64,000 bases of DNA from Plantactinospora sp. BC1 (lineage in GTDB: Bacteria; Actinomycetota; Actinomycetes; Mycobacteriales; Micromonosporaceae). Below, in pieces: positions 1 to 8,532 of the stretch. Where the stretch lies: assembly GCF_003030345.1 (NCBI RefSeq), contig NZ_CP028158.1, forward strand, positions 3,100,001 to 3,164,000, read 5' to 3'. The translations under genes and the position numbers were made by a program. Numbering within the stretch: position 1 is the first letter of the stretch; every line of letters begins with the position of its first letter. The notes below the pieces were generated by a model. The model was not told the DNA's origin. It worked only from the letters and a program-made list of their open reading frames with translations, and did not search any database.

Positions 1-458
1 CGCCGGTACCCGTTGGTGGCGACCGCCAGCAGCACCCCGCCGGTCAGGCAGCCGAGCCGGCCGGCGATCCCGGCCGGGTCGACGGTGAGACCCAGCCCGG
101 GGATGAGCACGGCGACGACGTCCAGCAGGAGCAGCGGGCAGAGCGTCACCAGCGCCGCGCTCACCCCCCAGCCCGCCCCGGCCAGCGGCCACCGCCAGCG
201 GTCCGCCCGATGGAGCGCGACCGCCAGCGGTGCCGCCGCGCCGACCAGGGCGACCGCGCCCCAGCCGGCGACCGGGAAGAGATCGGTGCCCAGCGGCGGG
301 AACTCCGGCGCGTCACCCGACGCCCAGTGGACCCGCAACCCCCCGTACCCGATCGCCCAGAGCAGCACCGCGCACGGTGCCCAGGCCGGCGCGGTCCGGC
401 CCGGCCAGCCCCGCCGTCGCCGTGCCCGTACGTCGATTCCGTGCCGCTCCCCGGTCAT
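1..458 (-). CDS. Membrane protein, unknown function (3' end outside window)
   Basis: An open frame runs without a stop from an ATG at 458 to the left edge, so about 152 N-terminal codons are seen and the C-terminus is missing. It starts MTGERHGIDVRARRRRG, a short basic cytoplasmic lead. At least three or four hydrophobic segments follow, roughly residues 20-40, 60-82, 95-125 and 135-150, so it is a polytopic membrane protein. The ribosome binding site is weak (GGGGAC just before the ATG). It diverges from the TPR protein to its right, with about 230 bases between them. I do not recognise the family. Confidence 0.55.
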   Translation of the reverse strand, partial: MTGERHGIDVRARRRRGWPGRTAPAWAPCAVLLWAIGYGGLRVHWASGDAPEFPPLGTDLFPVAGWGAVALVGAAAPLAVALHRADRWRWPLAGAGWGVSAALVTLCPLLLLDVVAVLIPGLGLTVDPAGIAGRLGCLTGGVLLAVATNGYR

Positions 459-692
459 GTCCCCAGCCTCGCCGCCGCCGGTCCCGGCCGGATCCCCCAC
501 CCGACGGGCCGGCCTCCCCCGTCGGAGGGACGCCGGGTCGGCGACGGAACCACTGGTACGGCAGGGACGGCAGCACCCCAACGAGGCAGGCGAGAACGGG
601 CATTCCGGGCCGCAGCCGTTACCACGATCTCTAGCCTGGAGGTGCGGATTCGTCACGAAAGGGGACCGAACCGAGAACCATCGGTGGCCGAG

Positions 693-3632
693 ATGCCTCA
701 TCGAGCAAAAAGAACGTCGCACGGTATCCAGCGGTCCGAGCAGTGGGAGCAGCCAGCGCCCCGGCGGATCGGCAGAGAATCCCGGGCCGCGCCCGCCGCG
801 CTGCCGATGCCCCGGCCCGGGCGGGCCCTCGGCTGGCAACTCCTCAGCACCGGAGCCCTGCTCGCCGCGCTGGTCTGGATCGGCCGGACGCACCTGCGGG
901 CCGGTCGCCCCGACACCTGGCTACTCAGCCCGCTCGACGGTCTCGCGATCACCATCGGCGGCGACGGGCCGCACCCGATGCGGCACCGGCTCGGACTGCT
1001 CGTGCTGGCCGTGGTCTGCTTCGCCGCCTGGCGGCACCGCCGCCGGGTCCGGCTCGCCTACCGGCCCGGACCGGTCGACGTGCACGAGTTCACCGACGCC
1101 ACCCCGGACCGCAGCGCCCCGGTCGACGACCTGAAGAGCCAGTTCTGCCAGCGGCTCTCCGAGACGCACATCTATCCGCCGTACGCCGGACCCGCCGACC
1201 CGCCGCCGGAGACCTTCCTCGACGTGGCCAGCGGGGTCGACCCGCGCAGCGGCAACCCGCTGGTCATGCTGCTCCAGATGCTGCCCCGGCTCTGGCCGAA
1301 GATCGGCTACCGGGTGACCGGGGTGTTGCAGGTACGCGCCCAGGAGCCCTGCTACGGCGTCTGCGCCACCGTCACCTCGTTCCTCGGCGGCGGCCGCAGC
1401 GCGATGACCACCCAGTGGGGCGGCACCTGGGAGGAGGCGACCCGGCGGACCGCGTACTGGGTGCTGGCCACGATCCTGCCGGTGACCCGGCTCGGCCGGG
1501 CCGCCCCGTGGCGCAACTGGTGCGGTCGGGAACTGCCGGCGGCGCTCTTCGCCGCCTACAACAAGGGCAAGGAGTTGCAGGACCGGCGGCAGTTCGACGA
1601 GGCGCTCCGCTACTACGGCGTGGCGCTCGGGCTCGACCCGTTCAACGCCGACCTGCGGGTGATGGTGGCCAGCGTGCAGGAGGAGATGGGACTCTTCCTG
1701 GACGCGCTCGACACGTACCAGTCGGCACTGGTGCTGCGCGAGCAGGGCGGCTGGTACGACGACCACATCTGGACCACCCGCGCCGACCGGCTCCGCGACC
1801 TGCCCCGGCACCTGCTCGGTACGCTGCGCCACCTGCGCCGCCGCCCGGATTCGATCAAGCTGCGCTACCAGTACGCCTGCACCCTCGCCTACACCGAGCG
1901 GACCGTGCACCAGTGGTTCAAGCAGGACGGGATCGGCGACCGGGAGAAGGTACGCCGGCAGATGCGACAACGCCTGGAGAAGGCGTTCGTCGACCGGTAC
2001 TGGCCGGTGGTGGTGACCTTCGCCGACGCGCCCGGAGAGCCGGCCGCCAAGGAGTGGCTGCGCCGGGTGCTGCGGGAGTTTCCCGAGGCGACCCGGGTGG
2101 TGTTCCAGATCGCCGCCGCCCAGGAGCTGTACCGGCTGCGCGAGGACACCGTGCTCGCCTGGTTCGTCCGGGCCAGCCGCTCCGAGGTGACCCACTCGGC
2201 GCTGCTGCTGCTCCGGGACGTCTGGGCGCCGCTGCGGCTGGCCCGGGCGTGGCACGACTGGGCCGCCACCGGCTGGCAGCCGGTGCACCGGCCCGGCACG
2301 TCCGGGATCGACGGGCCGGCGCACCAACCCGCCGCGCCCGGAATCGACGGGCCGTCCGCCGACGGCGGGGAGCCGCCCGAACCGGTCGGACCCTTCGACG
2401 ACGGGGGCTGCCTCGCCGGCTGGTGGCGGCGCGGCCCGCGCACCCGGGCCCGGGCGCTGAGCCGGGAGTGGCCGTGCGGCGGGGTACTGCTGGACCGGGC
2501 CATCCGGCGGGCCCAGCGCCGCCGGTGGCCGAGGCGCCCGCTGCGGTCGTTCGACTTCTACAACGCGGCCTGCACCTACGCCTTCGCGCTCAAGGGGTAC
2601 TTCCCGGAGTTGGAGCGGTCCGCCCCGGCGTACCTCTCGGCGGCCGGCCGGGCGCTGTGGCGGGGCCGCCGGCTGATCGCCGACGCGCTGCCGCTGGCGT
2701 ACCCGCCCCGCTGGCACCGCCGGCCGGCCACCCCGCCGCTCGCTCCGGCCGGTCCGGCGGCCCCGGAGCCGACCCCGACCCCGCACCCGCTGCCGCCACC
2801 GGTGGCGCCGCTGGTGGCGAAGGCCGTGGAGCAGCTCCGGGCCGCGCTGGCCTGCGCCGAGAGCGGGGTCGCCGCCGACCGGCTGCGGCGGTGGATCCTG
2901 AGCAGCGAGCCCGATCTCGCGCCGCTGCGCCGGTTGCAGGACTTCGGGTACTTCGAGGAGGAGGTGTACCCGAGCCTCAAGGTGGTGCTGCCGCGCCCGG
3001 ACAAGGTGATCAACTCCCGGATGTCGGCGTACGCCAAGGAGTTGCTCCGGCAGGGTGCCGTACTCCTCGAACAGACCTGGCACGACCGGGCCCTGCCACC
3101 CCGGACCGCCGACCCGCACCAGCTGATCCGCTGGCTCGACCTGGACGCGGAGACCTGGGACACGCTCTGCCGGATCGCCCTGGACCACGCCCGGTACTGG
3201 CGGGACCGGGCCGAGTTCATCCGGCTGCTGCGCGAGGCGGTCGACCCGATCCGGCTCGCCGAGGCCCGGTTCCCGCCGGCGATTCCGCGCTACGACGACC
3301 TCTGCCTGGCCGGGGCCGACCGGCTGGTCGGGGACGGCAGCCGGACCGAGGAGAACATCGAGCGGCTGGCCCGGCACAACATCGCGCTGGTGGACCGCCG
3401 GCTCAACGCCATCTACCAGACCGTCGCCGAGCACGCCGGGGACGGCAGCCTGCGCGCCCGGCGCCGGCTGGCCGAGCTGGACTACCGGGGCGAGCCGCTG
3501 CGCGGTGACGAGGCGCAGAGCATCTGCACCCGCCAGGCGGGGCGGTGGCACCAGGTCGCCGAGCGGATGCGCGAGACCGGCCCGGTGGTCGACACCAGCG
3601 GCCTGGAGCCGCTGCGCCCACGGGACCGCTGA
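693..3632 (+). CDS. Large TPR-containing membrane-anchored protein
   Basis: About 979 residues from the ATG at 693; an in-frame GTG at 684 and an ATG at 807 are alternatives and no start has a convincing ribosome binding site. Two hydrophobic segments lie near the N-terminus (about residues 50-64 and 98-113), after which the protein is soluble. Residues 290-350 read as a tetratricopeptide pair (NKGKELQDRRQFDEALRYYG, then a second helix pair ending DALDTYQSAL). The rest is helical and rich in Arg, Trp and Leu, with a low-complexity linker around residues 530-570 containing two GIDGP copies. This suggests a membrane-tethered scaffold; no catalytic motif is visible. It converges on the response regulator with a gap of 16 bases. 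Confidence 0.75.
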   Translation: MPHRAKRTSHGIQRSEQWEQPAPRRIGRESRAAPAALPMPRPGRALGWQLLSTGALLAALVWIGRTHLRAGRPDTWLLSPLDGLAITIGGDGPHPMRHRLGLLVLAVVCFAAWRHRRRVRLAYRPGPVDVHEFTDATPDRSAPVDDLKSQFCQRLSETHIYPPYAGPADPPPETFLDVASGVDPRSGNPLVMLLQMLPRLWPKIGYRVTGVLQVRAQEPCYGVCATVTSFLGGGRSAMTTQWGGTWEEATRRTAYWVLATILPVTRLGRAAPWRNWCGRELPAALFAAYNKGKELQDRRQFDEALRYYGVALGLDPFNADLRVMVASVQEEMGLFLDALDTYQSALVLREQGGWYDDHIWTTRADRLRDLPRHLLGTLRHLRRRPDSIKLRYQYACTLAYTERTVHQWFKQDGIGDREKVRRQMRQRLEKAFVDRYWPVVVTFADAPGEPAAKEWLRRVLREFPEATRVVFQIAAAQELYRLREDTVLAWFVRASRSEVTHSALLLLRDVWAPLRLARAWHDWAATGWQPVHRPGTSGIDGPAHQPAAPGIDGPSADGGEPPEPVGPFDDGGCLAGWWRRGPRTRARALSREWPCGGVLLDRAIRRAQRRRWPRRPLRSFDFYNAACTYAFALKGYFPELERSAPAYLSAAGRALWRGRRLIADALPLAYPPRWHRRPATPPLAPAGPAAPEPTPTPHPLPPPVAPLVAKAVEQLRAALACAESGVAADRLRRWILSSEPDLAPLRRLQDFGYFEEEVYPSLKVVLPRPDKVINSRMSAYAKELLRQGAVLLEQTWHDRALPPRTADPHQLIRWLDLDAETWDTLCRIALDHARYWRDRAEFIRLLREAVDPIRLAEARFPPAIPRYDDLCLAGADRLVGDGSRTEENIERLARHNIALVDRRLNAIYQTVAEHAGDGSLRARRRLAELDYRGEPLRGDEAQSICTRQAGRWHQVAERMRETGPVVDTSGLEPLRPRDR

Positions 3633-3648
3633 CCCGTCGCCCGCACAG

Positions 3649-4350
3649 TCAGACCAGCTCGGCGTCGTGCACGAGCAGGGCCACCTGGACCCGGTTGGTC
3701 AACTCCAGCTTGGTCAGCAGCCGGGAGACGTACGCCTTCACGGTCGCGACGCTCATGAAGAGCGCGGCGGAGATCTCGGCGTTGGACCAGCCCCGGCCGA
3801 TCGCGACCGCGACCTCCCGCTCCCGGGCGCTGAGCGCGTCGAGCAGCCGTACCGCGCGCTCCCGCCGCAGGTCTGCGTCGCGCCGGGCGGTCGTACCCGC
3901 GCCGGTCACGTGTGCGATCAGCTTTCGGGTGACCGTCGGGGAGAGCGTCGCCTCGCCGGCCGCGACCCGGCCGATCGCCGCGACGATCTCGGCCGGCGGG
4001 GTGTCCTTGAGCAGGAAGCCGCTGGCCCCGGCCCGCAGCGCCCGCAGCACGTACTCGTCGACGTCGAAGGTGGTCAGCACCAGCACCTCCGGCGGCTGCG
4101 GCAGCCGGCGCAGCGCCTCGGTGGCGGCCAGCCCGTCCATCCGGGGCATCCGGATGTCCATCAGCACCACGTCGGGGCGGTGTGCGGCGACCGCCGCCAG
4201 CACCCCGCTGCCGTCGGCCACCTCGCCGACCACCCGCAGCTCCGGCACCCCGCCGAGGATCATCGACAGCCCGGCCCGGACCAGCGCGTCGTCGTCGACG
4301 ATCAGCACCCGTACCGGCCCGGCAACCTCCTGCCCGCTCACGCCGGCCAC
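3649..4350 (-). CDS. NarL/LuxR-family response regulator
   Basis: A 233-residue two-domain regulator. The receiver domain (about residues 13-130) has the acidic pair in VLIVDDDALV and the phosphoacceptor Asp65 in VVLMDIRMPRMDG. The C-terminal LuxR-type helix-turn-helix is at about residues 167-215 (LSAREREVAVAIGRGWSNAE). It should bind DNA when phosphorylated by the histidine kinase encoded just upstream on the same strand; the two reading frames overlap by 13 bases, so they are translationally coupled. The pair faces away from an ABC-2 transporter operon at 5938, a common arrangement in which the system controls the transporter. That target is inferred from position. Confidence 0.95.
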   Translation of the reverse strand: MAGVSGQEVAGPVRVLIVDDDALVRAGLSMILGGVPELRVVGEVADGSGVLAAVAAHRPDVVLMDIRMPRMDGLAATEALRRLPQPPEVLVLTTFDVDEYVLRALRAGASGFLLKDTPPAEIVAAIGRVAAGEATLSPTVTRKLIAHVTGAGTTARRDADLRRERAVRLLDALSAREREVAVAIGRGWSNAEISAALFMSVATVKAYVSRLLTKLELTNRVQVALLVHDAELV

Positions 4351-5807
4351 GGTAGCCAGGCCGCCAGCCGGAAGTCACCCGAGTCGGTACGCCCGTGCTC
4401 CAGCCACCCGCCGAGCAGCGCGGTACGTTCGCCGAGTCCGACCAGCCCGGTGCCGGTACCCGGGATCAGCGGCAGGGCCGACTGGCCGACCGGCCACGGA
4501 TTGCGTACCTCGACGCTGAGCCCCAGCCCCGGCCGTCCCCGCGCGGTCACCAGCACACTCGCCCCCGGGGCGTGCTTGCGGGCGTTGGTCAGCCCCTCCT
4601 GCACGATCCGGTACGCCCCCCGCCCGACCCCGGCCGGCGCGGTCTCCGTCGAGGTCAACTCGGTACGCAGGTCCACCCGCATCCCCGCCTCCCGGGACTC
4701 GGCCACCAGCGCCGGCAGGTCGTCCAGGGTCGGCTGCGGCCGCTCGGGTGCCCGGTCCGGCCCGACCGGCGGCGGCCCCGACCGCCCGGTCACCGGCACC
4801 GGCGGGTACGGCGGATCCGGTGGGTACGCCTTCGGTCCGGACCCCCAGCCGCCGGAGATCGGCGCCGGCTCGACCGCCCGCTCCCGCTCTCCCCCGACCA
4901 CCTGCTCCGCCCCGAGCACCTGCTCAGCTCCGCCCACCTGCTCCGCCCCGCCCACCTGCTCCGTCCCGCCCTCCGGCGGGTCCTCCCGGAGCACACTGAT
5001 CACCTCGCGCAGGTCCTGCAACGCCTGGTGCGCACTGGTCCGGATCACCCCGGCCGCCCGGGCGATCTCCTCCGGCGGCGCGTCGGGGCGGAACTCCAGC
5101 GCCCCGGCGTGCAGGCTGAGCAGCGAGATCCGGTGCGCGAGTACGTCGTGCATCTCGCCCGCGATCCGGGTCCGCTCCAGCCGCCGGGCCGCCTCGACCC
5201 GCAACCGCTGTTCCGCCTCGGCCCGGTACGCCCGGTCCCGCCAGGAGAGCACGAGCTGCCGCCGGGCCCGGATGAACATCCCCCAGGCCAGCACCGAGGC
5301 GGTCAGGACCACGCTGAGCACCATCCCCACCCACGGCCCGTCGGACGGGTCGGGATTGCGGTACTCGTAGAGCACCGCGGCCCCGAGGTGTGCCACCAGC
5401 AGCGGGCCGGCCACCGAGAGCGGCCGGTGCACCACCAGGGTCAGCAGGATGATCAGGATGGCGATCCCGGACGGGGTGGAGAAGAGCGCCACCGGCAGGG
5501 CGGCGGCGGCCAGCGCGACCGGCCAGCGGCGGCGTACCCAGAGCGCCAGGCAGAGCGCGATGGTCAGTACCGCGTCGATCGCGACCGCGAGCCGCGAGTC
5601 GGCCCGGTCCGCCACCAGGGCCGGCTGCGGTCGCATCACGTCCCAGAAGGCGGCGAACGCGTAGCCGGAGGCGATCAGGAAGCAGAGCGTGTCGACGACC
5701 CAGTCCCGGGTCGACCGGCGCGGGCGGCGCCGGCCGGTGGCCGGGTCGGCGGTCAGGGTGGCCGGCAGCAGCCAGGGATGCTCGGGCCGAGCCGCCACAC
5801 CAGTCAT
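4338..5807 (-). CDS. Sensor histidine kinase (HisKA_3 / NarL-partner type)
   Basis: About 489 residues from the ATG at 5807; longer in-frame starts exist but would cover the divergent promoter. Four or five membrane segments occupy residues 37-175. The dimerisation box contains His220 in RIAGEMHDVLAHRISLL, the phosphorylated residue. The C-terminal HATPase has the N-box LTNARKHAPGASVLV and the G-box GTGTGLVGLGERTALLGG. A Gly/Pro-rich linker between the two catalytic halves contains four near-identical EQV-type six-residue repeats, encoded by an 18-base tandem repeat. It overlaps the response regulator gene, so the two form one operon. The signal is unknown. Confidence 0.93.
   Translation of the reverse strand: MTGVAARPEHPWLLPATLTADPATGRRRPRRSTRDWVVDTLCFLIASGYAFAAFWDVMRPQPALVADRADSRLAVAIDAVLTIALCLALWVRRRWPVALAAAALPVALFSTPSGIAILIILLTLVVHRPLSVAGPLLVAHLGAAVLYEYRNPDPSDGPWVGMVLSVVLTASVLAWGMFIRARRQLVLSWRDRAYRAEAEQRLRVEAARRLERTRIAGEMHDVLAHRISLLSLHAGALEFRPDAPPEEIARAAGVIRTSAHQALQDLREVISVLREDPPEGGTEQVGGAEQVGGAEQVLGAEQVVGGERERAVEPAPISGGWGSGPKAYPPDPPYPPVPVTGRSGPPPVGPDRAPERPQPTLDDLPALVAESREAGMRVDLRTELTSTETAPAGVGRGAYRIVQEGLTNARKHAPGASVLVTARGRPGLGLSVEVRNPWPVGQSALPLIPGTGTGLVGLGERTALLGGWLEHGRTDSGDFRLAAWLPWPA
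4896..4967. repeat. Four 18-base in-frame tandem repeats in the kinase linker
   Basis: Four consecutive 18-base units share the core CACCTGCTCC and differ at a few positions. On the coding (minus) strand they give G-G/A-x-E-Q-V units between the dimerisation and ATPase domains of the histidine kinase. The length is a multiple of three, so expansion or contraction changes only linker length. Confidence 0.85.
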
Positions 5808-5937
5808 CAGCCAACTGTACGAACCGGCGCCGGGACCGGACACCAACCAAAGTCGACGTCCGGAAGTAGCCGAAGGTCGCCGGGGATGGACTCCGGGCCG
5901 CAGCGCCCGGCCGGCCGGACCCGGCAGGCTCGACCGC

Positions 5938-6837
5938 ATGATCAGTGTCGAACACCTGACGAAACGGTACGGCCGGCACACCGTCGTCGACGACGTCTCG
6001 TTCCGGTGCGAACCGGGCACGGTGACCGGGTTCCTCGGCCCGAACGGTGCCGGCAAGTCCACCACGATGCGGATGATCTGCGGTTTCACCCCGCCGAGTG
6101 CCGGCACCGCCACCGTCGAGTCGGTCGACTACCGCCGGCTGCCGAACCCGGGGCGCCGGGTCGGGCTGTTGCTCGACGCCGGTGCCCAGCACCCGGGCCG
6201 GACCGGGCTGGAGACGCTGATCCTCTCGGCCCGCACCATCGGGGTCTCCCGGCGCCGGGTCGACGAGTGCCTCGACCAGGTCGGGTTGAACGCGGTCGCC
6301 GCCCGGCGGCGGGTCCGGGCGTACTCGTTGGGGATGCGTCAGCGGCTCGGCCTGGCGCAGGCGCTGCTCGGCGACCCCCGGGTGCTGATCCTGGACGAGC
6401 CGGCGAACGGCCTCGACCCGGAGGGGATCTTCTGGATGCGCGGCCTGCTGCGCGACTTCGCCGACCGGGGCGGAACCGTGCTGCTCTCCTCGCACCTGCT
6501 CCGCGAGGTCGAGGCGGTGGCCGACCGGCTGGTGGTGATCGGCGGCGGCCGGGTCGTGGCGCAGGGCAGCAAGGACGAACTGCTGGCCGACGCGGGCGCG
6601 CTGGTCCGGGCCCGAGACCCGGAGGCGCTGCGCGCCGCCCTGGACCGGGCCGGGCTGCCGGTGCGGTCCGGCACCGACGGCGGGCTGCTGGTCGGGGCCG
6701 ACCCCGGCGCCGTCGGGCAGGCCGCCGCCGACTCCGGCGTGGCGCTGCTGGAACTCCGGCCGGCCGAGAGCGCCGGCCTGGAGCAGATCTTCCTGACCCT
6801 GACCGCTGGCGACTCCGTCCGGGAGGCCGTGAAATGA
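5938..6837 (+). CDS. ABC transporter ATP-binding protein (ABC-2 type)
   Basis: A 299-residue nucleotide-binding subunit starting at the ATG at 5938 (MISVEHLTKRYG). It has Walker A GPNGAGKST at residues 34-42, the signature YSLGMRQRLGLAQALLGD, Walker B VLILDEPANGLDP and an H-loop in LLSSHLL. The C-terminal 80 residues resemble the regulatory extension of CcmA/DrrA-like ATPases. The stop overlaps the ATG of the next gene (ATGA), so it pairs with that permease. The divergent two-component system upstream probably governs it. Substrate cannot be told; such exporters move drugs, lipids or lantibiotic-type peptides. Confidence 0.95.
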   Translation: MISVEHLTKRYGRHTVVDDVSFRCEPGTVTGFLGPNGAGKSTTMRMICGFTPPSAGTATVESVDYRRLPNPGRRVGLLLDAGAQHPGRTGLETLILSARTIGVSRRRVDECLDQVGLNAVAARRRVRAYSLGMRQRLGLAQALLGDPRVLILDEPANGLDPEGIFWMRGLLRDFADRGGTVLLSSHLLREVEAVADRLVVIGGGRVVAQGSKDELLADAGALVRARDPEALRAALDRAGLPVRSGTDGGLLVGADPGAVGQAAADSGVALLELRPAESAGLEQIFLTLTAGDSVREAVK

Positions 6838-7658
6838 CCACCGACACCACTGGGCGCACCGACACCAGGTCCGCCGGCCCGGCGGACCGACCCGGCGGGT
6901 ACGACAGCGTCGGCCGGCCGACGCTGCTCCGGTTGACCCTGGTCGAGCTGCGCAAACTCGCCGACACCCGGGCCGGCTACTGGCTGCTGATCACCATCGG
7001 CCTGATCGCGGCGATCATCGTGGCCGTGCTGCTCTTCACCGCTCCCGACCCCGACCAGCGGTTCGAGTACTTCTTCGCGCTCTCCCAGATCCCGGTCGGC
7101 GTCCTGCTGCCGATCCTCGGCATCCTGCTGGTGACCACCGAGTTCTCCCAGCGCACCGTGCTGACCACCTTCGCGCTGGTGCCGCAGCGGCACCGGGTGG
7201 TCGTCGCCAAGCTCGGCGCCGGGGTGGTCGCGGCGCTGATCTCCGTACTGGCCAGCCTGGCGACGGCGGCCCTCGGTACCGTGATCGCCGGGCTGACCGG
7301 CGACGGCGGCTCCTGGTCCACCGACCTGTCGGCGTTCGTCGGCGCGGCGGTCTTCCAGACGGTCAACGTGCTGCTCGGCATCGCGTTCGGCCTGCTGCTC
7401 CAGAGCACTCCGCTGGCGATCGTGCTCTCCCTGGTGCTCCCGATCGCCTGGTCCATGCTCGGCGGGATGATCGAGCGGCTGCGCTCCGCCGCCGAGTGGC
7501 TGGACACCGGGCTCACCACGGCCGCCCTGGTCGAGCCGCCGGACCCCGGACACCTGGACGGCGGGCAGTGGGCCCGGCTCGGCGTCTCGGTCGCGGTCTG
7601 GGTGCTGCTGCCGCTGCTCGCCGGGCTGGTCCGGACGGTACGCCGGGAGGTGTCCTGA
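6834..7658 (+). CDS. ABC-2 type permease
   Basis: A 274-residue membrane subunit beginning MTTDTTGRTDTRSAG, with a cytoplasmic lead of about 45 residues and six hydrophobic segments (for example LLITIGLIAAIIVAVLLF and IPVGVLLPILGILLV). The conserved TTEFSQRTVLTTFALVP stretch is typical of ABC-2 permeases. Its start overlaps the ATPase stop. The next gene begins one base after its stop, so all three are probably co-transcribed. It should form the channel through which the ATPase drives export. Confidence 0.93.
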   Translation: MTTDTTGRTDTRSAGPADRPGGYDSVGRPTLLRLTLVELRKLADTRAGYWLLITIGLIAAIIVAVLLFTAPDPDQRFEYFFALSQIPVGVLLPILGILLVTTEFSQRTVLTTFALVPQRHRVVVAKLGAGVVAALISVLASLATAALGTVIAGLTGDGGSWSTDLSAFVGAAVFQTVNVLLGIAFGLLLQSTPLAIVLSLVLPIAWSMLGGMIERLRSAAEWLDTGLTTAALVEPPDPGHLDGGQWARLGVSVAVWVLLPLLAGLVRTVRREVS

Positions 7659-7659
7659 G

Positions 7660-8433
7660 GTGACCGCCGAGGCGACCCCGCCGGACCGTACCCGGGCGTC
7701 CCTGCCCGGCGAGCCGATCGTGGTGGCCGAGCCGGCCAGCCTGGTGGCGCTGGTCTGGATCCTCTTCCCGCCGCTCGGCGCCGCCCTGCTCTGGCTGGTA
7801 CAGGCGTCGGCGGGCTGGGTGGCGTCGCTGCGCTGGATGCCGATGCGCGGCCCGTTCATGCTGATCGACGCGGTCGACGAGCCCTGGGCCACCGGCGGCG
7901 CGCTGCTCCTCGGCACCCTGGGCGGACTGCTGGTGGCCGGGATCGCCGCCGCCGAGCGGCTGACCGTCACCGTCGCCCGGGACGGGGTGACGCTGGTCCG
8001 GGGCACCGCCACCCGGCGGGTCGGCCGGGCCGAGATCACCGGGGCGTTCCGGGAGGGGAAGCGGCTCGTCCTGCTCGGGCCCGCCGCCGAGGAACTCGCC
8101 CGGGAGTCGTCGGACCTCTCGGCCGACCGGCTCCGGGCCGCCTTCGAGGCGCACGGCTACCGCTGGTACCCCGACGGCGACCCGTACCGGGCGGAGTTCC
8201 GGCGCTGGGCCGATGCCGACCCGGAGCTTCCTGCCGGAGCGAACTCGCTGCTCAAGGCGCGGCAGCGGGCGTTGGACAGCGGCGACAAGGCGGATGTGGC
8301 CGAGTTGCGGGTCGAGCTGACCCGGCTCGGCGTGGTGGTCCGGGACGAGGGCAAGCGGCAGTACTGGCGCCGGACGCGGCCGCCCGGAGCGCACCCGGAC
8401 GGGTCGGCCGGTCGGCCGGTGGGGCCCGGCTGA
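7660..8433 (+). CDS. YqeB-like membrane protein with PH-like domain
   Basis: A 257-residue protein with a GTG start placed one base after the permease stop; GGGAGG lies about 9 bases upstream. Two hydrophobic segments (about residues 24-50 and 73-95) are followed by a soluble part containing LTVTVARDGVTLVRG, a beta-rich stretch like the PH-like domain of the YqeB family. The C-terminus ends in a helical region (LLKARQRALDSGDKADVAEL) and a Pro/Gly tail. Function is unknown in the family. The operon position suggests an accessory role to the exporter, but this is weak evidence. Confidence 0.75.
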   Translation: MTAEATPPDRTRASLPGEPIVVAEPASLVALVWILFPPLGAALLWLVQASAGWVASLRWMPMRGPFMLIDAVDEPWATGGALLLGTLGGLLVAGIAAAERLTVTVARDGVTLVRGTATRRVGRAEITGAFREGKRLVLLGPAAEELARESSDLSADRLRAAFEAHGYRWYPDGDPYRAEFRRWADADPELPAGANSLLKARQRALDSGDKADVAELRVELTRLGVVVRDEGKRQYWRRTRPPGAHPDGSAGRPVGPG

Positions 8434-8532
8434 CCCGGTGGCCGGACGTACCGGCCCGGGTGCGGGGGTGTGCCGGGACCGACGGCCGACGGTCGTTGCC
8501 GCCCTTTCCGGGGCGGCAGTATGGTTCGGCGA

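Noticed and set aside
921-3551. Long open frames of 876 and 921 codons opposite and beside the TPR gene
   Set aside because: High GC leaves long stop-free shadow frames. These have Arg/Pro/Gly-rich translations, no motifs and no ribosome binding site.
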